Source of the DNA: Candidatus Latescibacterota bacterium
Lineage (GTDB): Bacteria; Latescibacterota; UBA2968
NCBI GenBank assembly: GCA_022823725.1
Contig: JAJEHL010000008.1
Coordinates: 1 to 64,000 of the forward strand
Direction: 5' to 3'
DNA length: 64,000 nucleotides
The notes under the pieces are model-generated. The model was not told the origin of the DNA. It searched no databases and saw only the letters and a program-made list of their open reading frames with translations. Positions 32,997-40,741 of the stretch are shown here, piece by piece. The position numbers and the translations under genes were made by a program. The first letter of the stretch is position 1, and every line of letters begins with the position of its first letter.

Positions 32997-35786
32997 ATGC
33001 GTAGTACGCCTTTTGTCATCATAGCCATCGCGCTTTTGATTTTTCCGCTGTCTCTGTCCTCACAGAGCAGTTTTTCACTGTCGCTGGATGTGAATAGTGC
33101 AGCAGGCGATCAGGCGGTGCTGTCTGCTAATGTATCGCCCGATGAGCTTGTTGCCATTCAGATTTTTGGCAGGGATATTCAGAATGCGAATGGTATTTCT
33201 GTTCGTTTTGAGTACGATGCGCGTCAGGTCGTTTATGACGGTTTTGATGCGGGCGATGTGCTGCCAAATGTCGTGGTGCTTCCAGCAGAACAGGGGACAA
33301 ACTTTGTTCAGGTCAGTCTTGGTGCTCTGGGTGGGCAGGCTGCGGTCAAGACGGGTCTGGTCGGGACGATTCGCTTTCGCACGGCAGCGGCGTTTTCGGG
33401 TACGAATATTCGGTTGGTGCGTGGTGAGCTTGGTCGGGGAGGACAATTTGAGCGCGTCGCGCTGAATGTACGTGTGGCGTTGCAGTTGGGGGCTGTGGCT
33501 CCCACGCCTGACTTTGACGGCGATGGTGCGGTGGGCTTTGCCGATTTTGTGCTGTTTGCAGGTCTGTTTGGGTCAAGCCGGGGTGATGGCAAATATCAGG
33601 CGAAATACGATCTGGATAGCGATGGCGCGATTGGTTTTTCAGATTTTGTGATTTTTGCCAATGATTTTGGGACATCGGCTCCTGCCTCTGGCGGGGGTGG
33701 TGGGGGTGGCGGCGGGGATAGTGCGCCGAAGATGTACTGGACAAAAGTGGGTACGCACCATATCCAGCGTGCGAATCTGGATGGCTCTCATGTCGAAGAT
33801 CTCGTTACTGTTGGTTCAGAGTATCGCGGCCTGAAAGGCATTGCTCTGGATGTGGCTGGGGGCAAGATGTACTGGGCGAATTGGCACGATGGTAAGATCC
33901 AGCGTACGGATCTTGATGGTTCTAATGTGGAAGATCTCGTTACTGGATTGCGTACCCCCAATGGTATTGCCCTGGATATGAGAAGGGGGAAGATATACTG
34001 GACAGCCGCGTTTGCCGGTAAAATTCAGCGTGCGAATTTTGATGGTTCCAATGTGGAAGATCTCGTCACCGGATTGCCCGATCCAAATCGTATTGCTCTG
34101 GATGTGGCTGGTGGGAAGATGTACTGGACGACTTCAGCGGGTGGAGACAAAGTATATAAAATTCAGCGTGCAAATATGAATGGTTCCAATGTTGAAGATA
34201 TTCGCCTCGCTGGGATGGGGAATTTTCCCAGTGGTATTGCTCTGGATGTGGCGGGCGGAAAGATATACTGGACGAATGAAGGTGTATATAAGATCCAGCG
34301 TGCGAATTTTGATGGCTCGGATGTCGAAGATCTCGTTACCAGATTGGGCGGCCTGCATCTTTTTAGAGGTCCAAATAGCATTGCTCTGGATGTGGCTGGT
34401 GGGAAGATGTACTGGACGAACCGCAGCACAAATAAGATCCAGCGTGCGGATCTTGATGGTTCCAATGTGGAAGATCTCGTTACTGGATTGCGAGACCTCG
34501 GGGGTATTGCCCTGAATATCTCTGCAGGTGGCGGTGGTGGTGCGCCAAGTGATGACCATAGCAATAACAGGTCTGGCGCGACCAGCCTATCGTTGGGCAG
34601 TTCGCTTTCAGGACGCATAGAAACTGATGGTGATGTCGATTATTTTAGCGTGCGGGTAAATGAGTCTGGCAGGTTGATCGTTTATACGACGGGCAATCTG
34701 GATACGCGGGGTGTGTTGCAAAATAGTTCTGGTTCTGCGCTGACGAATAATGACGATGGTGGAGAGGGAAATAATTTTAGAATAGAACGATCCGTAACTG
34801 CGGGTACGTACTATATCGCAGTAGAAGGCTATGATGCCTCAGAGACAGGAGACTATACGCTTTACGCGCGTTTGATCAGCGATGGAGAGGATCTGGCGGT
34901 CTATGCGCTTTATAGCGGTGTTCTTGCCGTTGCTTTCAGTCCCGATGGGAGATATATAGCAACAGGAGATGATCAAGGCGATGTGGGACTGTGGGATCTG
35001 GACAGCAGCAGGAATCTCTGGTGGAAACGTCTTGGGGGTGAGGTCGTGGTCGTTACTTTCAGCCCCGATGGGCGGTATGTCGCTGCTGATGGCTCCGATA
35101 GTAATGGTCCTTATGTGGCTGTTTTGGGCGTGGATAATGGTACAGAGAGTCAGCGAACGGGGGTTGGTGACACGAGTGATAGAGCAACCCGTATCAATTC
35201 TATCGCTTTCAGTCCCAATGGGAATTATGTCGCCATAGGCGTTGATCTTCCATGGGCGTGGATCTGGGATCTGGACAGTGGTCGTCGGAGCGGATGGGGA
35301 ATGCCAGGCGTTTCTGAGGTCTATGCTGTGGCGTTTAGTCCGAATGGTCGGTATTTGGCTACGGGAGATGATGCTGGCAATGCGGGCCTGTGGGAAGTGA
35401 GCAGTTGGTGGACAGATAATCCGGATGGTCGCTCTATGACACCCGGAGGCAATGTCTATGCGGTGGCGTTCAGTCCGAATGGGCCGTATCTCGTCGCCGA
35501 TGGATACGATGGGAGTAATACCAATATAACGATTTGGGATGTGAGTAGGGACACGAAGGTTCGAGAGATAGATGCAGGCAATGTCTTTAAACTTGCTTTT
35601 AGACCCGATGGACGGTATCTCGCTGCGGGAGATGATGATGGTATGATAACTTTTTGGCGAACAGATACCTGGGAAATAGAAAAACAGATCCAAACAGGTG
35701 GTGCAATTACCTATTTGGCGTGGAATCCGAGAGGGAATTTAATCGCGGATAACAAGAAGATTTACGAACCGCTTTTGTCGCGTTAA
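32997..35786 (+). CDS. Secreted cohesin-dockerin-YWTD-PPC-WD40 protein
   Basis: 929 residues. A signal peptide (1-22) is followed by a cohesin-like beta domain (~25-160) and a dockerin-type pair of EF-hand loops (DFDGDGAVGFADFVLF and DLDSDGAIGFSDFVIF, ~165-225). After a Gly-rich linker come six YWTD repeats (GKMYWT..IQRANLDGSNVEDLV; ~240-505), which make an LDL-receptor-type propeller. A PPC domain (DHSNNRSGATSLSL; ~515-620) and about seven WD40-like repeats (VAFSPDGRYIATGDD..VGLWDL) finish the protein. All are binding or structural modules, with no catalytic domain. ATG 32997 is preceded only by an A-rich stretch. Confidence 0.82.
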   Translation: MRSTPFVIIAIALLIFPLSLSSQSSFSLSLDVNSAAGDQAVLSANVSPDELVAIQIFGRDIQNANGISVRFEYDARQVVYDGFDAGDVLPNVVVLPAEQGTNFVQVSLGALGGQAAVKTGLVGTIRFRTAAAFSGTNIRLVRGELGRGGQFERVALNVRVALQLGAVAPTPDFDGDGAVGFADFVLFAGLFGSSRGDGKYQAKYDLDSDGAIGFSDFVIFANDFGTSAPASGGGGGGGGGDSAPKMYWTKVGTHHIQRANLDGSHVEDLVTVGSEYRGLKGIALDVAGGKMYWANWHDGKIQRTDLDGSNVEDLVTGLRTPNGIALDMRRGKIYWTAAFAGKIQRANFDGSNVEDLVTGLPDPNRIALDVAGGKMYWTTSAGGDKVYKIQRANMNGSNVEDIRLAGMGNFPSGIALDVAGGKIYWTNEGVYKIQRANFDGSDVEDLVTRLGGLHLFRGPNSIALDVAGGKMYWTNRSTNKIQRADLDGSNVEDLVTGLRDLGGIALNISAGGGGGAPSDDHSNNRSGATSLSLGSSLSGRIETDGDVDYFSVRVNESGRLIVYTTGNLDTRGVLQNSSGSALTNNDDGGEGNNFRIERSVTAGTYYIAVEGYDASETGDYTLYARLISDGEDLAVYALYSGVLAVAFSPDGRYIATGDDQGDVGLWDLDSSRNLWWKRLGGEVVVVTFSPDGRYVAADGSDSNGPYVAVLGVDNGTESQRTGVGDTSDRATRINSIAFSPNGNYVAIGVDLPWAWIWDLDSGRRSGWGMPGVSEVYAVAFSPNGRYLATGDDAGNAGLWEVSSWWTDNPDGRSMTPGGNVYAVAFSPNGPYLVADGYDGSNTNITIWDVSRDTKVREIDAGNVFKLAFRPDGRYLAAGDDDGMITFWRTDTWEIEKQIQTGGAITYLAWNPRGNLIADNKKIYEPLLSR

Positions 35787-35804
35787 AAGATTGGAGGGTA
35801 AGTT

Positions 35805-36833
35805 ATGTGGTTGAGATTACAAGTGTTTATATGGGGTGGCGTCCTGTTGGTGGGGATGTTGACTAATATGGAGACTGCTTGGGCGCAACTGCCACCACAG
35901 GATGATGTGGTCGTTTTGCCCAGGCAGAAACCCACGGTCAGGTCTGTCGGCGATGTGTTTCGGGATTGTCCAGAATGTCCAGAGGTGGTCATTTTGCCAC
36001 CCGGGCACTTTCTGATGGGATCCGTAAGACGAGGCCTGGAAACTGTGACGCGGGATGAGATGCCGCAGCATCTGGTGACGATTGGACAGCCCATTGCCGT
36101 GGGACGATATGAGGTGACGTTTGCCGAATGGGATGCTTGTGTGGCAGATGGTGGGTGCAACGGCTATAAGCCCGGAGACGAGAAGTGGGGCAGGGGCAAT
36201 CGCCCGGTGATCCATGTGGATTGGGATGAGGCTCAGAGCTATGTTTCTTGGCTGAGTCGCAAGACGGGAAAGCCGTATCGTTTGTTGAGTGAGGCAGAGT
36301 GGGAGTATGCCGCGCGGGCTGGCACGACAACGCCCTATTATTGGGGGAACGACCCGCGAAGGACTGAAATTTGTGCCTATGCTAACGCGGGGCCCTTTCA
36401 TCGCTGTGCAGATAAAACCCTGCCTGTCGGGTCGTTGCGTCCGAATAGTTTTGGTTTGTACGATATGAGTGGCAATGTGCTGGAGTGGACAGCGGACTGC
36501 TGGAACGACACCTACGACGGTGCGCCATCGCAGGGTAGTGTTTGGCAAGAAGGCGATTGCAGGATGCGCGTTCTGCGGGGTGGTTCCTGGTACGAGCATG
36601 CCCGCATGGAGGTGCCTGCCCCTTTTCGTTCAGCCGCACGCCATCGCATGTGGGGCAGTAGTGGGGCAAAATACATCGGCTTTCGGGTTGCGCGGACAAT
36701 GGCGGTGGCACCCGATCCCTACCAGGGACAGCATCCCTACCGAGAACAACGCCCGTCTCGTGAACAGCGTGAACGCAGGGAAATAGAGCCGAAACAACCT
36801 TCCCGTGAACGCCCTGAGTCCAGGTCGCCGTGA
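35805..36833 (+). CDS. Secreted FGE/SUMF1-type protein
   Basis: 342 residues with signal peptide 1-27. The formylglycine-generating-enzyme-like domain spans ~60-300: FLMGS, VTRDEMPQHLVTI, VGRYEVTFAEWDAC, PVIHVDWDEAQSYVSWLSRKTG, YRLLSEAEWEYAARAG, NSFGLYDMSGNVLEWTADCW and VLRGGSWYE. Many proteins of this family modify or scaffold partners rather than oxidise sulfatase Cys, and no sulfatase is nearby. The tail (~305-342) is Pro/Arg/Glu-rich. ATG 35805 has GGAGGG upstream. It follows the propeller gene by 18 bases, so the two are probably co-transcribed. Confidence 0.85.
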   Translation: MWLRLQVFIWGGVLLVGMLTNMETAWAQLPPQDDVVVLPRQKPTVRSVGDVFRDCPECPEVVILPPGHFLMGSVRRGLETVTRDEMPQHLVTIGQPIAVGRYEVTFAEWDACVADGGCNGYKPGDEKWGRGNRPVIHVDWDEAQSYVSWLSRKTGKPYRLLSEAEWEYAARAGTTTPYYWGNDPRRTEICAYANAGPFHRCADKTLPVGSLRPNSFGLYDMSGNVLEWTADCWNDTYDGAPSQGSVWQEGDCRMRVLRGGSWYEHARMEVPAPFRSAARHRMWGSSGAKYIGFRVARTMAVAPDPYQGQHPYREQRPSREQRERREIEPKQPSRERPESRSP

Positions 36834-36902
36834 AAAATGTAAAGCAGTCAGTAGTCAGGAAAATAAGCGATTAGCGGTCAGTCCAATCAGCCTCCCAGCT
36901 AC

Positions 36903-36994
36903 GTCATCGCGGCAGGCTCCCCGTATAAGCATGTGCCGTAATGATTCTATACGGCAAGCATTACGGGGCATGCTTAGCCGCGATCCAGGGGTTG
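36903..36994. repeat. Interspersed palindromic repeat, copy 2 (expanded)
   Basis: GTCATCGCGGC..TTAGCCGCGATCCAG frames a nested palindrome (TAAGCATG with CATGCTTA, CCGTAATG with CATTACGG). It fills most of the 242-base gap between the FGE-like gene and the ATPase. The stretch before it (36842-36880) has TCAG-rich repeats also seen at about 16180. Confidence 0.65.
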
Positions 36995-37075
36995 GCATTT
37001 GACAATGGCTTTGGGCAGATATATCTTTTGAAATCTACCTTTGCTACCTGGATTTCTACAAAGAGGGTGTGTTCC

Positions 37076-38653
37076 ATGCGTTTCTTCAATACGACCGGTC
37101 CGGTGGTGGCAGCAGACCATTACTGCATCCCGCCGCTGGAACGGCTGAACCTCGCCGATGTGCGTCGGTTTATCCGCGACAAACGCTACTTTGTTCTGCA
37201 CGCGCCCCGGCAGACGGGCAAGACTTCGGCATTGTTGGCTCTGCGCGACTTGCTCAACGCTGAGGATGCCTACCGCTGTGTGTACGTTAATGTCGAGGCC
37301 GGGCAGGCTGCGCGCGAAGATGTGGAACAGGTGATACGTACCTTTCTGGGTGAGTTGGCGGTCCGGGCGAGTCTGACACTTGACGATGAATTTTTGCTCA
37401 AGATTTGGTCCGGCATTCTCGCCGAGTTTGGTCCACACGCCGCAGTGCGTGTGGCGTTGACGCGCTGGGCGAAAGCCGATTCAAAGCCTCTGGTGCTGCT
37501 CATTGATGAGATAGACGCACTGATTGGCGATTCTTTGCTGTCTGTGCTGCGGCAGTTGCGGGCTGGCTATGACCTGCGTCCAGAGGGGTTTCCACAAAGT
37601 GTGGTGCTGTGTGGGGTGCGCGATGTGCGCGATTACCGCATCCAATCAACCGCAGAGAACGCACTTATTGCCGGTGGCAGTGCGTTTAATATCAGGGCGC
37701 GATCTCTGCGTCTGGGCGATTTCTCGCGGGACGAGGTGATTGCCCTGCTCGGGCAGCACACCGAGGAGACGGGGCAGGTGTTCACCGCCGCCGCGCTGGA
37801 GACGGTCTGGACGCAGACGCAAGGGCAACCCTATCTGGTGAATGCGCTGGCAGATGAGACCTGTTTCTATGATGGGGATGCAGCAGACCGACTTCGTCCG
37901 ATTACCGCAGACGACATCCTCGAAGCGCAAGAGCAACTCATTCTGCGCCGAGAGACGCATTTGGATCAGTTGGCCGATAAGCTTAAGGAAGAGCGCGTGC
38001 GGCGCGTTGTCGAGCCACTTTTGAGCGGCGTGGAGGAACGTCGCTTTATTGACCGCGACCTGGAGTATGTGCGGGATCTCGGTCTGGTGGCTCAGGACCG
38101 TCCCGTGCGTATCGGTAATCCCATCTACGCCGAGGTCGTTCCCCGCGAACTGACGTGGGTGATCCAGGAGGAGTTTGAGCAGGAAACCGCATGGTATGTC
38201 ACTGCTGATGGCAGCCTGAATGTGGTTAAGCTGATGGCCGAGTTTCAGACCTTTTTCCGCGCGCATTCAGAACATTGGGTGACGCGGTTCCAATATCAGG
38301 AGGCGGGTCCGCAGTTGCTGTTGCAGGCGTTTTTGCAGCGGATTGTGAACAGCGGTGGGCGCATAGAACGGGAGTATGGGTTGGGACGTGGACGTACAGA
38401 TCTGCTGATTATCTGGCCGCAGGGCGATGTGACGCGCAAGGTTGTGATTGAGTGCAAATTGCTCCACAAGAGTCTGGATCAGACGATTGCCGATGGCCTG
38501 GAACAGACGGCGGAGTACATGGATCGGTGCGATGCAGAGGCGGGTCATCTGGTGATTTTTGATCGGCGTGAAGGCAGGCGTTGGGAGGACAAGATCTTCC
38601 ACTTTCGCCGAAGGTCTGTCAGTGGGGTGGAGATTGAGGTATGGGGCATGTGA
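37076..38653 (+). CDS. AAA ATPase with C-terminal nuclease-like domain
   Basis: 525 residues. The AAA domain (~1-280) has Walker A APRQTGKTS and Walker B LVLLIDEID, followed by CGVRDVRDY (sensor). After a winged-helix-like middle, the C-terminal ~130 residues have GLGRGRTDLLIIW and VVIECKLL, the D..ExK pattern of a PD-(D/E)xK nuclease fold. This resembles the AAA-ATPase-like/DUF1703 type families spread widely in uncultured bacteria; the biological role is unknown. ATG 37076 follows AGAGGG. The frame is open to 36941, but that extension runs through the intergenic palindromic repeat. Confidence 0.78.
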   Translation: MRFFNTTGPVVAADHYCIPPLERLNLADVRRFIRDKRYFVLHAPRQTGKTSALLALRDLLNAEDAYRCVYVNVEAGQAAREDVEQVIRTFLGELAVRASLTLDDEFLLKIWSGILAEFGPHAAVRVALTRWAKADSKPLVLLIDEIDALIGDSLLSVLRQLRAGYDLRPEGFPQSVVLCGVRDVRDYRIQSTAENALIAGGSAFNIRARSLRLGDFSRDEVIALLGQHTEETGQVFTAAALETVWTQTQGQPYLVNALADETCFYDGDAADRLRPITADDILEAQEQLILRRETHLDQLADKLKEERVRRVVEPLLSGVEERRFIDRDLEYVRDLGLVAQDRPVRIGNPIYAEVVPRELTWVIQEEFEQETAWYVTADGSLNVVKLMAEFQTFFRAHSEHWVTRFQYQEAGPQLLLQAFLQRIVNSGGRIEREYGLGRGRTDLLIIWPQGDVTRKVVIECKLLHKSLDQTIADGLEQTAEYMDRCDAEAGHLVIFDRREGRRWEDKIFHFRRRSVSGVEIEVWGM

Positions 38654-38690
38654 TCGTTTTTAAATCTCAAATGATTGAACAATTTTTTTC

Positions 38691-38719
38691 TTGCAACGGG
38701 TTGCTTAATCTTGTATTAT
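38691..38719 (+). promoter_or_regulatory. Sigma70-type promoter of the structured RNA
   Basis: TTGCAA (-35) at 38691-38696, 17 bases, TATTAT (-10) at 38714-38719. The expected start, 7 bases later (38726), is exactly the first base of the closing stem of the RNA below. Confidence 0.7.
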
Positions 38720-38725
38720 AAGTGC

Positions 38726-38856
38726 GTCTAACTCAATTTTATAGCCCGAACTGGTGGAGGCTGGGATATACTTTGTGTATTTTCCAGCCGGTTAAATGTT
38801 ATGGTTTCGGTATCCGAAAGGACCGAGCTCAATCTGGGCTATAGAGAGAGTTAGAC
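38726..38856 (+). ncRNA. Structured RNA candidate with closed three-way junction
   Basis: The ends pair as GTCTAACTC with GAGTTAGAC, then TATAGCCC with GGGCTATA. Inside are two hairpins: GGCTGG..ATATAC with GTGTAT..CCAGCC, and GGTTTCGG-TAT-CCGAAA..ACC. A third hairpin (TGTGGCAT..GGCCGG with CCGG..ATGTCACA, with one G-T pair) follows at about 38863-38905, then the terminator. No open frame crosses it. It matches no RNA family I know (not SRP, 6S or RNase P by motif). It could be a free small RNA or a leader of the ankyrin genes. Confidence 0.6.
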
Positions 38857-38940
38857 AGCCTGTGGCATTTGGCCGGCTTTATAAATCAACCGGATGTCAC
38901 AGATGATGGCAACCGGTCATTTTGTTTTTTGCAAAAATTA

Positions 38941-38977
38941 ACCGCGTGCCATAAGTGAAATGACACGCGGTTTTTTT
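38941..38977 (+). terminator. Rho-independent terminator of the structured RNA
   Basis: ACCGCGTG..CACGCGGT stem followed by seven T's, about 85 bases after the RNA body. With the promoter at 38691 it frames a transcription unit of ~250 bases with no protein gene. Confidence 0.85.
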
Positions 38978-39037
38978 GTCTGATCTCAAGCTGTAAATCA
39001 GAAGAGTGCTATATGGAAACGAATGTGGTACAAAAAA

Positions 39038-39156
39038 CGCAGGCATGGGATGTGCCTGCGAAAAAGAGGCAGAAGGCCGCTCGGGTTTGGCAGCCTGTGG
39101 CCTTCTGCCGCAACATACAGAGATGAGAACGGTGCTGCAAACCGCAACCCGCTCTG
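39038..39156 (+). ncRNA. Repeated pseudoknotted RNA element, copy 2
   Basis: Hairpin CGCAGGCA..TGCCTGCG (39038-39060), then stem AGAAGGCC with GGCCTTCT. The loop CGGGTTTGG can pair with downstream CAACCCG. Between them is CATACAGAGATGAGAACGGT, and GCAAACCGC closes a small hairpin (CGGT with ACCG). Copies lie at 18977, 44229 and (divergent) 32892. The rest of the gap to the ankyrin gene (39157-39418) holds only a partial intergenic repeat (GCCAGTAATCCAG). Confidence 0.65.
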
Positions 39157-39418
39157 TTTGATAATTTACCGTTCTACAACGGGAAAAGCAAGGGAATTCC
39201 GAGAGGATATGGTCAGAATGAAAAAGATAGAATAGAAAGCGTCTTCAATACTTCGCAGCGCGCACGGCGCCAGTAATCCAGAGATTCTCTCTGGGTTACG
39301 ATGGTGTAGTGTGTCTGTGTTGTTGTTCTTTGACAATTGAATATGCAGGGTTTTGTACCTGGATGATTGCGTTGTGGTGTGCCTGCACGATCAAATTGTA
39401 TCAAAGGAGCAAATGTCT

Positions 39419-40543
39419 ATGAAGAAGACGCTTTCTACTGTACCAACACGGAATAGACGCTACAACACAGATAAATTCGGCAGAACGTCATTGCACGAGG
39501 CTGTCAGGAAAGGAGATACGGAAACGCTCAAAGAGTTGCTTGCCAATGGCGAGAAAGTCAATACGAAGGATAAATTTGGCAGAACACCGCTGCACGAGGC
39601 TGTTGATAGACGCGATTTGGAAACGGTTGGGTGTCTGCTTGCCGCAGAGGCGTATATTCATGCGCGGGATGATAAAGGCGATACGCCACTGCACGAGGCT
39701 ATCGGGAAAGGAGATACAGAAACGGCCGGGATTTTGCTTGCGAATGGCGCAGATGTCAATGGCAAAAATTCTGTTGGCAATACGCCGCTGCACGAGGCGG
39801 CAAGAAAGGGAGATACGCAAACAGTTGGGTTTTTGTTTGCGAACAAAGCAGATGTTAAGGGAAAAAATTATGTCGGCAATACGCCGTTGCACGAGGCGGC
39901 ATATTGGGGCAATCTGGAAACAATCAAATTTTTGATTGTGAATAGAGCGGTTGTCAATGCGAAGGATGATGAAGGCAACACGCCGCTGCACGGGGCTGCC
40001 TATTGGGGGAAGCCGGAAGTTTTCAATGTGTTGCTTGCCAATGGGGCAGATGTCAATGCGAGGGATAATAAAGGCAATACGCCGCTGCACAGGACTGCCT
40101 ATTGGGGCAAAGGTAAAGTCGTTAAGATGTTACTTGCCAGCGGCGCGGATGTCAATGCAACAGATGCAGACGGGGAAACCCCGCTGCACAAAGCGATATA
40201 TTGGGATCACATAGAAGTGGTCGGGTTTCTGCTTGCGAATGGCGCAGATGTCAATGCAGCAGATGCAGATGGAGCAACCCCGCTACACAAGGCTGCCTAT
40301 TGGGGCTATACGAGGGCTTTGCAAGTGTTGCTTGCCAATGGGGCAGATGTCAATGCAAAGGAGAGCAGTACCCCGCTACACGAGGCTGTAAGCAAAGGCC
40401 GCCTGAAAGCGGTCGAATTTTTAGTCGCCAATGGCGCAAATGTCAATGCGAGAGATATTGGCGGTGATACACCACTTCACTGGGCGATGAGAAGAGGCGA
40501 CACAGAAGTGATGCAATTTCTCATAGCTAATGGGGCTATGTGA
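39419..40543 (+). CDS. Ankyrin-repeat protein A
   Basis: 374 residues, almost entirely ankyrin repeats (about ten; consensus GADVNAxDxxGxTPLHxAAxxGxxExVxxLLAN), with no signal peptide or other domain, so probably a cytoplasmic or secreted binding scaffold. The ATG at 39419 is 9 bases after AAAGGAG; the ATG at 39413 is only 3 bases after it. The other three ankyrin genes share the same start context. The frame is clean and not degenerate. Confidence 0.85.
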   Translation: MKKTLSTVPTRNRRYNTDKFGRTSLHEAVRKGDTETLKELLANGEKVNTKDKFGRTPLHEAVDRRDLETVGCLLAAEAYIHARDDKGDTPLHEAIGKGDTETAGILLANGADVNGKNSVGNTPLHEAARKGDTQTVGFLFANKADVKGKNYVGNTPLHEAAYWGNLETIKFLIVNRAVVNAKDDEGNTPLHGAAYWGKPEVFNVLLANGADVNARDNKGNTPLHRTAYWGKGKVVKMLLASGADVNATDADGETPLHKAIYWDHIEVVGFLLANGADVNAADADGATPLHKAAYWGYTRALQVLLANGADVNAKESSTPLHEAVSKGRLKAVEFLVANGANVNARDIGGDTPLHWAMRRGDTEVMQFLIANGAM

Positions 40544-40741
40544 GGTCGGGAATGTAGTCCATACGACAGATCATTGTGATAAGTAGTGCATCGCAGTACA
40601 ACGCAGTTATTCAGTGTTTTTGGTCGTCATCGCGGCCTGATTCTAGCCGCGATCCAGTGGTTTTGGCCCCAGAGACCTGGCAGGCTTATTCCGCAATAAG
40701 CTGCGATATGTGATCAAACTTGAATGAAAGGAGCGAATGTC
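40544..40741 (+). repeat. Duplicated intergenic segment (ankyrin A-B)
   Basis: 198 bases nearly identical to 48027-48222. It starts GAGGTCGGGAATGTAGTCC, includes an interspersed palindrome (40625-40672) and ends with the ribosome-binding site AAAGGAG of the following gene. The first ~80 bases also follow ankyrin genes B and D. Confidence 0.9.
40625..40672. repeat. Interspersed palindromic repeat, copy 3
   Basis: GTCATCGCGGC-CTGATTCTA-GCCGCGATCCAG core with a GCGGC/GCCGC stem. The same core occurs at 48104, 36903 and, altered, 16217. Confidence 0.6.

Noticed and set aside
34839..35693. Minus-strand ORF of 284 residues
   Set aside because: Antisense to the WD40 repeats and periodic because of them; no start context.
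38726..38856. SRP RNA, 6S RNA or a known riboswitch
   Set aside because: The signature motifs (SRP apical GGAAG loop; 6S central bubble) are absent; kept only as an unnamed structured RNA.
39333..39361. TTGACA with TTGTAC 17 bases downstream as a promoter for ankyrin A
   Set aside because: The -10 box is poor and the stretch is part of an intergenic repeat related to 16340-16375.
40724..40741. ATG start (MKGANV) for ankyrin B, and the same at 48205 for D
   Set aside because: These codons are the ribosome-binding site AAAGGAG itself; the TTG 8 bases later has proper spacing, as in gene C.
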